Assembly: GCA_036971475.1 (NCBI GenBank)
Contig: JBAIZL010000005.1
Span: 175,452,886-175,516,885, forward strand
Direction of reading: 5' to 3'
DNA from: Prosapia bicincta
Taxonomy: Eukaryota > Arthropoda > Insecta > Hemiptera > Cercopidae
DNA: 64,000 nucleotides
The position numbers and the translations under genes are program-made. Positions 1 to 10,600 of this stretch are shown in pieces. How positions within the stretch are numbered: position 1 is the first letter of the stretch; each line of letters opens with the position of its first letter. The notes below the pieces were generated by a model that worked only from the letters and a program-made list of their open reading frames with translations, made no database searches and was not told the origin of the DNA.

Positions 1-284
1 AACAATTTATGTGAACATTTCATAATTAAATGCGTGCTAGGAAAATTCCTGCTTACGCAGCTTTTGTATTATATAGGTGTTGAGAACAGAGCCCCGGCAG
101 TGTTTAAGCGGCCACTGTATCGTACAGACGTTTCTCACTCCGATTGAGTGTACATCAATTGTATTTGTTTTTATTAAGCTAAATTATTGTAACCATTTCA
201 AAATTAAATGTTTCGTAATTAAGAAAGGTTTGTAAAAATAAAATCGTTTTTAAAAACCTTTCAAGCTTAATATAACACGTAACT
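1..284 (+). repeat. 5' LTR of a Gypsy retrotransposon (cut by window edge)
   Basis: Matches 2766-3049 with only two substitutions seen by eye over 284 bases, so this is a direct terminal repeat. Comparison with the 3' copy shows about nine bases of its 5' end lie before the window. Such low LTR divergence suggests a recent insertion, because the two LTRs are identical when an element integrates. Confidence 0.93.
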
Positions 285-1105
285 TATATATACGTTGTAT
301 ATACGTTATATATACAGAATGCCCTTTGGACTAAAGAATAGCCCCCCTACATTTCAAAGAATTATGAATAATATTCTGAGAGGCATCCAAAATGAAACAT
401 GTTTAGTTTATTTAGACGACATTATAATTTATTCTACTAGCCTCCAAGAACATATACAAAGACTTAAAGAAGTTTTCGAGAGATTACACAAAGCCAACTT
501 TAAAGTACAGCTGGATAAAACAGAATTTTTAAGAAAAGAAGTGGCATATTTGGGACATGTTGTGACACCAGATGGCGTAAAACCTAACCCAGCAAAGATT
601 TTGGCAATCAAAAACTATCCAATACCCAAAACCACCAAACAAATTAAAGGATTTTTAGGACTAATAGGCTATTATCGAAAATTTATTAAAAACTTCGCCA
701 AGATAACAAAACCGTTTACTAACTGTTTAAAGAAAAATGCAAAAATAAATATAGAAAATCCAGACTTCATAGAATGTTTTGAAACATGTAAAAATATATT
801 AACTAACGAGCCCCTTCTACAATACCCAGATTTTGAAAAGGAGTTTACTCTAACGACAGACGCGAGTAATTTTGCACTAGGAGCAATTTTAAGCCAGGAC
901 AAAAATGGAAAAGACCTTCCTATAGCGTATGCCAGCAGAACTTTAAACGACAGCGAAACTAATTACTCCGCGATTGAAAAGGAATTATTAGCGATCGTAT
1001 GGGCTACCAAACACTTCAGGCCTTATTTATTTGGGAGAAAATTTAAAATTTATACAGACCATAAACCTTTACAATGGTTATTTTCCCTTACAGCTAGAAA
1101 TGAAC
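285..1105 (+). pseudogene. Gypsy pol fragment: reverse transcriptase and RNase H
   Basis: A Ty3/Gypsy pol fragment closest in style to the 17.6/297 group. It opens inside the RT palm ([15 protein letters not shown]), keeps the catalytic YLDD box near 410-420 and the RT thumb ([15 protein letters not shown]). RNase H follows, with TDAS near 857, [16 protein letters not shown] and [10 protein letters not shown]. Gag, protease and the first part of RT are absent: the 5' LTR runs almost directly into RT. Reading is open to about 1105, where homology stops and continues in another frame as integrase, so a deletion has removed the end of RNase H and the integrase zinc finger. The element cannot be autonomous. 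Residue boundaries are estimated from recognised motifs. Confidence 0.9.
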
Positions 1106-1864
1106 TTGACACCAACAGCTGCAAGGCCTTTCCAGATAATTCACATCGACACTATCTCCTTAGAGAAGAATTCGTTTATCAGCATTGTCGACAGTTTCAC
1201 AAGGTATGCTCAAGCTTATCGCTTGGGAAGCTCTCAAGCTACAGAGATTGCAGACAAGTTATTAGATTACTTTGCGCATTTTTGCTTACCAACAGTTATT
1301 ATCTCAGACAATGGAACGGAGTTTAATAACAGAATTGTGAAGGAGATATTAGATTTGCATAAAATCAAAATTCACTTTATCAGCACACAAAACCCCCAAT
1401 CAAACGGATTATGTGAAAGATTTCATTCCACCTTAATAGAACACATAAGGCTGTTAAATAATCAAATCGAATTTAAAAAAGACAGTATAATTAAGAAAGT
1501 TAAACATGCTGTAATCGCTTATAACAATAGCATACATTCAGTCACAAAATTAACGCCGTGCGAAGTCTTATTTGGACACATAAATTCAAACAATTTATTA
1601 GATATAGATTTAGAAAAACAAATTGTAAATGACTACGTTTTAAACCATAAAGAAAAAACAAAAATATTTTACGAAAACATTAGGGATAGCAATCAAAGAA
1701 TTAAAGAAAAAGTTTTAGAAAAAAGGAATGTAAACAAAGAACCACTTCCAGAAATACCATCTGAAGTTTATATAAAGTCAGTTCAGAAGCAAAGCAAAAC
1801 GAAAAACAGATATAGCAAGGAAGAGATAGCTTCAATAAACAAGGAAAGAAAACTGGTAAAATAA
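1106..1864 (+). pseudogene. Gypsy integrase core fragment
   Basis: This is the integrase catalytic core of the same element, in a different frame from the RT fragment. The DDE triad is visible: HIDTISLE, then [11 protein letters not shown], then NGLCERFHSTLIEH. The usual downstream signature (AYNNSIHSVTKLTPCEVLFG) is present. The N-terminal HHCC zinc-binding domain and the pol linker are missing, apparently removed by the deletion near 1105. The reading frame closes at 1864 after a lysine-rich tail. No intact env-like ORF follows. Confidence 0.9.
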
Positions 1865-2756
1865 AGCCTAGACATCATAACACAAAAGACAAAATACATT
1901 TGTCGAAAATTAAAAGGCCTAAGAAGAAAAAAAATGTAATTAATGACCAAAATCCTTCTTGTTCATATTCAACACAATCAAATTAAAATCCCTACCATAC
2001 CTTTGTCCACTAATTCTATGCAAGAAACTTTATTAAACTTTAAACAACATTGTTTCATTAATTGTATATGTTACAAACTTTGTAATTTATTAAATGATAT
2101 GTAACTAATTATGGTAATAAATATTGTTAATTATTTGAAATATGTTAATCACAAAAAAAAAAAATTGTAATTGAAAAAAATTAGAGACTATACTCTTAAA
2201 GAGATAACAAAACAAAAGGAATTCTTATAAACTGACTAGAATCCTTTATCAAATCTATAGCAGGCAATTTGAATGTAAATGATGGTAAAAATTATGAAAA
2301 ATTATATAAAACTTTTATTGTAATCAATGTAAATTTCGTAGAACAAAAAATTAGATTCTGAAAACAATTGTATATGTTATAAACATTTTGTATCTATCCT
2401 ATGATAGAAAAGACTCATTATAAATTGTATTAATCAATTCCAAATACTTTTGCTCAGTTGAATTATAATGAACAGAAAATTAGACTGTAAAATGCCCATC
2501 ATCAAAAACAATAACGCCTACAAACTATGAGGATACTGCGTTGGAAATCGCAGACAACCTATTTAACTGGATCTTGGAAATCAACCTTTGCCAGGTGACT
2601 TTCTCCAGTGAAGAGGACTTCAACCCATGCCGAAAATTGCCCTTTACGGAGACCTATTCAGCAGCTTATATACTTCGCCCTCATCAAGAAGATGAAGAGG
2701 ACCTCAACCGATGCCGAAACTTCGCCAACCCCCGAAGTTTTCTTTAGAGATGGAGG
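1865..2756 (+). other. 3' internal region of the Gypsy element, with polypurine tract
   Basis: AT-rich and without a long reading frame. A 68-codon ORF at 2541-2747 contains two imperfect copies of a short unit of about 32 bp (near 2611-2641 and 2694-2726). The purine run just before the LTR (agagatggagg, 2746-2756) fits the polypurine tract that primes plus-strand synthesis. No recognisable env domain was seen. Confidence 0.6.
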
Positions 2757-3049
2757 AGTTATATGAACAATTTATGTGAACATTTCATAATTAAATGCGT
2801 GCTAGGAAAATTCCTGCTTACGCAGCTTTTGTATTATATAGGTGTTGAGAACAGAGCCCCGGCAGTGTTTAAGCGGCCACTGTATCGTACAGACGTTTCT
2901 CACTCCGATTGAGTGTACATCAATTGTATTTGTTTTTATTAAGCTAAATTATTGTAACCATTTCAAAATTAAATGTTTCGTAATTAACAAAGGTTTGTAA
3001 AAATAAAATCATTTTTAAAAACCTTTCAAGCTTAATATAACACGTAACT
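2757..3049 (+). repeat. 3' LTR of the Gypsy retrotransposon
   Basis: Complete LTR of about 293 bp. It starts with AGTTA directly after the polypurine tract and ends in AACT, termini of the kind found in 17.6/Gypsy-type elements. TATATA follows, a typical target for this group. The base 3' of both LTR copies continues identically for about 13 nt (tatatatacgttg), so the true end may lie near 3062. Confidence 0.88.
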
Positions 3050-3162
3050 TATATATACGTTGTTCATTATTTTTTCGTTGCACTGACTTTATAAAGTTAT
3101 TATTTATAATATAATGGTGGTAAACAATTTTTCCGCCACTAAGTGCAATAATTTTACCTTAT

Positions 3163-3204
3163 ATGATGAGGCACTTTTCGGTCACTTGAAATTTGTCAAA
3201 TCAC
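3163..3204 (-). ncRNA. Hammerhead-like motif, degenerate copy
   Basis: On the minus strand, a short outer stem (GTGAT/ATCAT) encloses a core TTGACAA, a weak stem II ending GACC, the invariant-type GAAA, and an AAGTGCCT segment before the site-like C. It has the layout of the better copies at 4544, 4809 and 5050, but stem II is damaged (TTTC against GACC). It lies just 3' of the PLE coding end at 3240. Function is doubtful for this copy. Confidence 0.35.
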
Positions 3205-3239
3205 TGAATTAATTTTCTCTATTTTTCTGGCGTGGTTGT

Positions 3240-3830
3240 TCAGTTTGTATTTGTTGATGTCATACATGTTTCTTCTTGAGTAGTGTGTATGATGTTTTGG
3301 AAAAGTACGTCATCTGCATATGTTGTCTGTAGGTTTATTAAATTGTTGTGTATGTTTTCATAGATGTGGTATTTTTCTAGTGAGTTTAGTTCTATTGGGT
3401 TATTATTTATTTCAAGTATGGTTAGTTTATTTTCGTAACTTGTGATTTCATGTTTATTTGATATTAGGTGTGGTGCTACATTTGATGCTTTTGTATTTTT
3501 AGTTTTGAATGCTCTGTAATCTTCTGCAAATCTTATTTTAAATAACCTGGTTGTTTTTCCTATGTATAATCCGCTGCAGTTGTTACATGTAATTTTGTAG
3601 ATTCCAGATATGTTATGTTTTTCTGTATTTGTTTTGTGGTTTGTGTTTTAAAGATATTTTATTATTTTGTTGTTTGGTTTGTATGTTGGAGAGTAGTGTT
3701 CTTTGTCGTATATATTTGTTATTTTTGTATTGGTGTATTTATATTTTAGGTAGATTTTTTTATTATTTTTTTGTGTTCAGGTTATAGTGTTGTGTTGAGG
3801 TTTCGTTTTTTTTAAACTTATTGTTTTTTA
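3240..3830 (-). pseudogene. Penelope-like element C-terminus with GIY-YIG endonuclease
   Basis: Reading the minus strand gives a nearly open frame with the GIY-YIG nuclease core of Penelope-like elements: GIYKITCNNCSGLYIGKTT, then an arginine (KIRFAEDYRAF) and APHLISNKH. The frame ends in a stop at 3240. Upstream, lysine- and asparagine-rich sequence resembles the linker before the nuclease, broken by one stop near 3650 and fading by 3830. The RT is missing, so this is a 5'-truncated copy. Its codon use (AT-rich, Asn/Lys/Ile) resembles the PLE at 29131-29771 and differs from the one at 5665-6799, so at least two PLE lineages are present. Confidence 0.82.
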
Positions 3831-3879
3831 TAACGGAAAAAATAATGGACAATGTGAAGTATCACGATATATATATATT

Positions 3880-3950
3880 TAGGTTAGTTTTGGTTGGTAA
3901 AGATTATATAGATTTTTTGGACTAGGAGCTAAGCTCTACTAGAGCTAACC

Positions 3951-4007
<57 letters not shown>

Positions 4008-4535
4008 GAATTTTTGGACTAGATAGGAGACTGACAGACTTACCTAATGGCAATAGTCCAAAACTGCAATCTCTTGGAAATAAACACATATAAAAACTTA
4101 ACACACTATTGAAACACTATTAACACACTATTTCGATCAAAAATGATCTTCATCAATCAAAAAAGAGAAAAACAAAAGTCTGAAGTGAACCACAGATGTG
4201 CATAAATATCCAAATGTCACAGATTTCTAGTTTATGATATAGTGCTATATGTGATTTATGTAAATATTGTTATATGTGATTTGTGTAAATATTGATTACT
4301 TGAAACTATATATTAATAGTCTGTCAGAAGGACGGTAAATGGAGTTGTTAAAAATTATATAAGCTTGGGGGAATGTAAAAGGAGTTTTATCTGATGTTGA
4401 GGTTACGAGGCTCTCTAGATTTGGTGTACCACTGGTATGATAACTCCCATCTTCTCAATTCTGAAGGATTGCAATCAGGGGGTGGGCCTTAATTATTTGG
4501 TGGTATAACAATCATTGAAAGATATGATGTTGTGA
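3880..4535 (-). repeat. PLE 3'-UTR fragment with internal TA tract
   Basis: Matches the non-coding 3' region of the PLE at 5190-5680 and the arms of the palindrome at 22277-23023: the GGACTAG...GACTGACAGACTTACC start, the CAGATG...TGTCACAGA middle, and the block ending near 4530. It contains a (TA)n tract at 3952-4007. Near 4128-4165 the minus strand reads TTGATGA-A, then a GATCA/TGATC hairpin, then GAAA: a hammerhead-like core whose first C is mutated. Confidence 0.75.
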
Positions 4536-4543
4536 CTAGCAGC

Positions 4544-4585
4544 GTGGTTCGACAATGGTCAAGTGACCGAAAGGTGCCTCATCAC
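4544..4585 (+). ncRNA. Hammerhead-like motif
   Basis: Plus strand: stem I GTGGT/ATCAC (one G-U pair), 7-nt core TCGACAA, one extra T, stem II GGTC-AAGT-GACC, GAAA, then AGGTGCCT, which is self-complementary allowing G-U, then C as the site base. The core departs from CUGANGA at positions 3, 4 and 8, so activity is uncertain even though all pairings are kept. Confidence 0.45.
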
Positions 4586-4647
4586 ACAAAAGGTAAAATT
4601 ATTGCACTTAGTGGTGGAAAAAAACATTTACAAGTAATAATAATAAC

Positions 4648-4650
<3 letters not shown>

Positions 4651-4698
<48 letters not shown>

Positions 4699-4700
4699 TC
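4651..4700. repeat. (TA)n tract
   Basis: Short TA dinucleotide array at the end of the PLE-associated unit 4544-4650. Other TA tracts lie at 3952-4007, 4883-4939, 5158-5184, 6927-6949, 22190-22243, 23022-23063, 25622-25656, 34153-34223, 36846-36901 and 56492-56533. Open frames of repeated Tyr-Ile across these tracts are artefacts. Confidence 0.95.
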
Positions 4701-4726
4701 TTGATATTTAACGTTATCCATTGTTT

Positions 4727-4880
4727 TTCCGTTGCACTGACTTTATGAAGTTAATATATTACTATTGTAAGTAATTTTATCCACCATTAAGTGCAATAAT
4801 TTTACCTTGAGTGATGAGGCACCTTTCGGTCAATTGACCATTGTCGAATCACTCAATATTTACAATAGTAATATATTAAC

Positions 4881-4882
<2 letters not shown>
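4727..4882. repeat. PLE-associated terminal unit containing a hammerhead-like motif (4809-4854, minus strand)
   Basis: A second copy of the unit found at 3072-3225 and 4986-5160. The minus strand of 4809-4854 folds as stem I GAGTGAT/ATCACTC (7 bp), core TCGACAA plus T, stem II GGTC-AATT-GACC, GAAA, self-complementary AGGTGCCT, then C. Flanking sequence is a partial inverted repeat, running into TA tracts on the right. Confidence 0.5.
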
Positions 4883-4941
<59 letters not shown>

Positions 4942-4985
4942 TTGATATTTTATGTTATCCATTGTTTTTCCGTTGCACTGACTTT

Positions 4986-5160
4986 ATGAAGTTAATATAT
5001 TACTATTGTAAGTAATTTTATCCACCATTAAGTGCAATAATTTTACCTTGAGTGATGAGGCACCTTTCGGTCACTTGACCATTGTCGAATCACTCCAAGG
5101 TAAAATTATTGCACTTAATGGTGGATAAAATTACTTACAATAGTAATATATTAACTTCAT
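4986..5160. repeat. Inverted repeat with hammerhead-like motif at its apex
   Basis: Arms of about 65 bp (4986-5050 and 5096-5160) are near-perfect reverse complements. The 45-nt apex (5050-5095, minus strand) is itself folded: stem I GAGTGAT/ATCACTC, core TCGACAA, extra T, stem II GGTC-AAGT-GACC, GAAA, AGGTGCCT, C. TA tracts lie on both sides. This looks like a head-to-head junction of two PLE terminal units. Confidence 0.7.
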
Positions 5161-5189
5161 ATATATATATATATATAAATATATAGATT

Positions 5190-5664
5190 TTTTGGACTGG
5201 GAGACTGACAGACTTACCTTGGTAACAGTCCACTCTGTAGTCTTGAAATAGAAACACATAAAAGCACTTAAAACAATGATATATTTCAACCACACAGTGG
5301 TCTTTGTCAATCGAAGAGAAAACACAAAAAGAAATATGAGAGAATGAAATAAAATAATTATAGATTGTATCACAGATTGTGTAAAGTAGAAATCAGATGT
5401 CACAGATTAAATATATATATATTGTTTCCATGAGCATATGAGTGATTATAGTTTATATAAGTCTGTCAGGAGAAAAGAGATTAGAGATGTCTGAGGCTAT
5501 TAGGGGGAATAAAAAAAAAAATATATATATGAATGGATTTATCTGATGTTGAGGTTAGGGGGGGGGACTTGGTATACCACTGGTATGATAGTTCCCACCT
5601 TCTCAGTTCTGAGGGATTGCAATCAGGGGAGAGTGATTTAATTATTTTTGTGGTATAGCAGTCA
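5190..5664 (-). repeat. 3' UTR of the minus-strand PLE
   Basis: Follows the stop at 5665. It shares blocks with 3880-4535 and 22277-23023, and ends in the GGACTGGGAGACTGACAGAC-type terminus beside a TA tract. Near 5281-5317 the minus strand gives TTGACAA-A, hairpin GACCAC-TGT-GTGGTT, GAAA and ATATAT, a hammerhead-like fold with a mutated core. Confidence 0.7.
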
Positions 5665-6799
5665 TCAAAAGTTGTGATGTTGAGCTGTTGGTCTATCCAT
5701 ATTCATAATTTTAACATCATGTCTGTGGCCATTCATTCTGATATTCAGACCATCCGTGGTCAGGCCTATGTACTGTGCTGAGCAAAGTTTACATTGTAGC
5801 TGGTATATGACATTTTTTTATGTACAATTATGATGACCCTGTATTTTGAAGACCATTTTTGTTGTTTAGCTGTTGAAACTATTTGCTGAGGGGTGTATTG
5901 GACACGTCTTGCATCTAGGTCTATTGCATGGGAAAGAGCCATGAAGAAGTTTGTGTGGTTTCTCTGCATCAGGGTCTGGTAGTTTAGGATGTACTAGGAT
6001 GTTTTTCAAGTTGGGAGGTTGCTTGTACCAAATTTGCGGTGGATCGGTGAAAAGATTTTTGGTGTGGACGGAAGCTTGAAGAATTTTGAAGCCATCTCTC
6101 AATATCTTGTTGAGTTTATGTAGACCAGGATGGTAGTCTGTTATTAAAGACAGTTTATTTTATTCTGTTTGTGGTTTATGGTGAACCGAGGATTGTGCTG
6201 AATGAATTTGGTTTTCAATGAGTTTTTTTGGGTATCCTCTTCTCTGGAAGGCTGTTGATATCTTTCTATTAAAATCTTCCAATTCCCTATCATTCGAACA
6301 GATTCTCTTACCCCTGATTGCTTGACTGTATGGAATGGATCGTTTTATGTTTATTGGGTGGTTGCTGTCGAAATGGAGATATTGTAGGCGGTTTGTCGGT
6401 TAGATGTGAATTCCTGTGTTGATATTTCCATTCTGGAGTGTTACCTCTACATCCAAAAAGGTGATGGCTGATGTAGATTTCTCCCAGGTAAATTGAAGTG
6501 TGGAGAATTTTGTCAGGCTGTCTAAAAATGTCTCAAGTGTTGAAGCACCCTGTGTCCAAATTAGGAAGATGTCATCTATATATCTATACCAACATAATGG
6601 CTGGTGTGTTTTGTGTCTTTAGAAAACTTTCTTCCAACAATCCCATGTACAGATTTGAGTATGATGGTGCCATTCTGGTGCCCATTGCTGTTCTCTTTAT
6701 TTGAAGGTAGTTCCTTCCCTCAAACTGAAAGTTGTTCTTCTCGAGGATGAACCTGGTCAGGTTAACAAGAAAAGGTGTAGTGGGAGAAGGCTTAAACAT
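5665..6799 (-). pseudogene. Penelope-like element: RT C-terminus, Cys linker and GIY-YIG nuclease
   Basis: On the minus strand the protein can be followed in order across several frameshifts. First is the RT segment with YLQIKRTAMGTRMAPSYSNL (6799-6584), whose TAMGT..AP pattern is typical of PLE RTs. Then comes FLDVEVTLQNGNINTGIHLT (about 6440). The linker follows, with QPPNLKNILVHPKLP and a cysteine cluster PCNRPRCKTCP (6102-5866). Last is the GIY-YIG nuclease VIYQLQCKLCSAQYIGLT with a downstream arginine (5820-5720). It ends in a stop at 5665. PLE enzymes copy RNA into DNA at a nick made by the GIY-YIG domain. The N-terminus is missing, so this copy is 5'-truncated and dead. Confidence 0.88.
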
Positions 6800-6905
6800 A
6801 TATCATTGTTAAAGTGCTTTTATGTGTTTCTATTTCAAGACTACAGAGTGGACTATTACCAAGGTAAGTCTGTCAGTCTCCTAGTCCAAAAAATCTAAAT
6901 AATCT
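6795..6905 (+). repeat. Inverted copy of the PLE 3' terminus at the element's 5' end
   Basis: This stretch is the reverse complement of 5190-5295, the other end of the same PLE, so the element is bracketed by inverted repeats of about 105 bp. Variable inverted termini are a known feature of Penelope elements. The similarity stops near the atatatcattg block, within a few bases of the site predicted by the hammerhead-like fold at 5281-5317. Confidence 0.65.
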
Positions 6906-6949
6906 TTACCAACCAAAACTAACCTAAATATATATATATATATATATAT

Positions 6950-7480
6950 TTAATATTAGGTTCTTTTTAAGTAAGATTATTTTTGTAACAAAATAAAACT
7001 CAATTGAAGTGAAAAATTAATTCGACTTCATAAGTGTTGCAGCATGCATCTAATAAATGTTTATGTTTGGTCTGAAATAGGTTCTTTCTTAATGCAATAC
7101 ATGAGTCTGCTTATCACACTATCTTTTATACCATATAACTCTTATTGTTAATTTGATTTAGTTAGTTTCTTGCATCAGCCAAGGCAGTCTTGAGGTGGAA
7201 AAGTCGTCCCCAACTCCATCTGCCACTTATTTTCCCTATTATAGCCACAATGAAATATACATCTAAATAGATTCTCTATACAGATAAAGAATATAACTTA
7301 ATAGATAATTATTATGTGTAGAATAAAAAACACTGATTAATTAAAAAGTATATTTTTGCGATAATCTATTATTATATATGCCCATCTTTACAGAGCTTCA
7401 ATAAACAGAGTATAAAAATCCTATTAATAAAAAATATATAAACATTTTATATAGTAAAAACAATGATATCAGTCTTCAAG
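6950..7480. other. Region 3' of the HADH stop codon
   Basis: AT-rich, without a long frame. The part next to 7480 should be the 3' UTR of HADH (minus strand). No clear AATAAA was picked out by eye. The part near 6950-7250 shows no recognised element. Confidence 0.4.
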
Positions 7481-7608
7481 TTACTTCTTTTTTTCATATT
7501 TGTAAAATCCTTCTCCAGTTTTAACTCCAAGTTTCCCTTGTTTAACTAGTTCATTCAATGACTTGAGTGGTTCAAAAAGTGGATTGCCTGGATACTTTGA
7601 TTGAAATA
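7481..7608 (-). CDS. HADH: HADH exon 7 (terminal coding exon)
   Basis: Acceptor TTTTTTGTTGCAG at 7609-7621, frame continued from phase 1. It encodes the C-terminus [16 protein letters not shown] and a TAA stop at 7481-7483. The GEGFY motif is typical of the HADH C-terminal domain. There is no peroxisomal SKL ending. Confidence 0.95.
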
Positions 7609-10600
7609 CTGCAACAAAAAACACATTATTCACTTTCTAACTATTAAACACTAACAAGTAAATCAATAAGTCTAATAGTTTAAATAAATTTACTTTCTAA
7701 ATGCAGTAAATTTATACTTTTAAATAATTTTTAATTAAATGACAAAACTAAAACATTTGTGGTAACCAGATTAATTACAGCATCTTGAAAAACCCGGTTG
7801 CACTTGGAATATCACAGCAGAAAAATTAATTAACAAAGTATTTGTCTTTTAAAAAAAAAAATCATTTTAGAGACCCAATAAAAACACATTAATAAAACTT
7901 CAAAAATTTACCTTCTATAATAAACTTAGTTGTATCATGTCCAACATAGTCTGCTAATTCTATAGGACCCATTGGATGTCCAGCTCCTAGCTTCATGGCT
8001 ATGTCTATATCCTTTGCAGTAGCATCACCTATTGAAATAAAAAAAATATTCCTGTATATATAATTTCGTAATTCAGATTTGCTATTTTTGCTACCGTTTT
8101 TAAAAACTAATTAAAAACTTTATAAAAAAAATCTAAAATTCATTGTGTAATAAACTAAAGACATTTCTTTCTGTATTATGAACTGCACTGTATGCATTTT
8201 ATTGACTGAGATTTCACTTTTTTAAATAAATACTTGATTTTTTCTCCCATATAGACAAGTTTTCTTTTCCAACATTAGCTAAAATTAAATTCTATAAAAA
8301 AAATTATTTTATTTTTTTTTTACTTTCACCGAACAACAGTTATAAATGTTACTGGACACTTTTGAATAATTAGACTTAGAAATTAAAATCAGTGAAATTA
8401 ATTAATAGGTGTAATTAATTAAATAGTTGTAAATTAAATTACATCTTCTATTTTTATAGTTAGAATGATTTTTCAATCATCTTTATATTGAAAATAATAA
8501 TAAAAGAGCATTGTAACATATGTTTTTGTTTATAGGTTAATAATAAATGAAGGCTTCATTTACCTCTTTCTACCATTCTAACAGCTTCACAAAGAAAGGG
8601 TATCAGTAATCGATTTACTACAAACCCTGGAGTGTCTTTGCATGTAATGGAAACTTTACCAATAGCTTTCCCCCATTCCAGTACTTTCTGGTATGTATCA
8701 TCTGAAGTATCTGAAGTTCGGACAATCTACCCAAACAACAAAATAAAACTAGTATTGGCCAACAGCATAAAACTTCATAGATTATAGTTTTATATATTAC
8801 TACTATGAGGTAAATAGTCTCAATAAAATTATTCCAGTTTTAAAATAAAATTTCTAATTAATAATATAAATGTTAATTCATATAATTCCAATTTTAATCA
8901 ACTATCATCTCGGTTTCCAAATTTTCCTTAATATTATGTTTACAATCATGGTTGGAAAAACAAAAAACTTGTGTTTGAATTATTTAATAAATAGCAACTT
9001 TTTAATCACTTTTATAATAGTTTATGACTGTCCAAACTTTAAATTTTGTAAATTTATACATACTTACTGAGACAGAACATTTTTAATTGCTCCGTGGAAG
9101 CTCAACGCACGGAGCGATTGAAAATGTTCAGATAGTCATAAGATAATGTAAAAGTGATTAATAGGTTTCATCCAACGTAATGGACTACAAAATTCAAATA
9201 GCAACTTGAAGAACTCAAAATTGTTAAATTTATTAAAAAACTACTAAGACATAACATTTTATATCACGCTAAGTGAACTTCACCCGTTTAGTGAAATTCT
9301 GATTAACCCTTTGGACGCCACGGTCCGATCTATCGGACCAACGATGTGTGGGCGAAAACCGCCAAGGTCCGATCAATCGGACCGCCAGGAAAACATTATT
9401 TTTAAGATGTATTTAGACACTTTTAAAGTTTGTTTCTATTGTTTTGGACTTTCGTTGAAGTCACTAACACTACAGGAAAATAATTTTCACAATAGTAGTA
9501 GCAGTGACCTTGGCTCAGCTATTTGTTTTTGTCGTCATCGGGGGCAGAGCTGATAAGTCACATGCTCTCATATAGCGCGATGTCGTTACTCGTGAGTGTT
9601 TTCTCATTACTGTTTGTCCTTTTTTTTTTACAAAGGCAAAAGAGATACAGATAAAAATAATGGAAGTGTCAAAAAGGGACTTGGGTATACTGTCGTTATG
9701 AAATTATTAGACATGGAAAACTACTTGAATAAAGGATTTCACGTATTCGTAGATAATTTTTTTTACCTCATTTCCACTGGCCAAGGATTTGTATTCGAAG
9801 ATGACTCATTTGACAGGCACGTTACGAATAAACAGAAAAGGAATACCTCCTATCCTGAAGCAAAAAATGTCTGTTGGACAAACAAAATACTGTCGCAAAA
9901 CATATTTGCTTTTGGTTGCCAGCCGAATGAAAAAAACCCCAAAAAAATAAAGTACTTCTCTTGTCAACAAATGCGTTTTTGACAAACTATTTTTTGTAGT
10001 AGAGTTGTGAAAATTTGAACACAGTATGATATTTAGTTACTAAATCGAATAAAAACTTATGCGATGTATAAAAATATTTTTTTTACTACCTAATTTTTTA
10101 TCTGAAGTAGATTTTTTGTATAAATTTTTTTTCTGTTAGGCATTATTGATTTATCAATAATGTTGTTGTACAAGTAACACTTTTTTAATTACTAAATGTT
10201 GATAGCCCATGTAATTATCTATAAAATAAACAAAAAATCATTACATTTGCATAAAAACTAACGAAAGCACAGAGCGAAATGTAAACCGGTGCAAAAACGT
10301 TCAAACAGTCCTTGGCGGTTCTCGCTAGTACCGCTGACAGAGTGGCTGATGGTCCGGAGTTGGGCTGCGGCCCGAGCGGCTGGCGTCCAAAGGGTTAAGA
10401 TCGCTTAGTGGGTTCAAACGAACATCTCAGTGTTTTTGATAGAGTTTTTATAATATAAGATGGCAGGTTGTTATTTATAAAATTCAAACATATGTTTTGA
10501 CAATTGTCATGGAAAATAAAATCCATGAGAAATAAACATTTTCCAATAATTATAAATGTTTTGTTTATTGGAAATATAATTTTATTTAGTCATGCCCATG

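Noticed and set aside
3922..4104. Open frames of repeated Tyr-Ile over TA tracts (also at 4807, 22808, 25526, 34126, 36788)
   Set aside because: TA dinucleotide arrays are open in every frame. The frames have no domain and end soon outside the arrays.
5050..5095. Hammerhead reading on the plus strand from TGATGAG
   Set aside because: TGATGAG on the plus strand tempts one to see CUGAUGA, but no GAAA follows a stem II on that strand. The consistent fold is on the minus strand.
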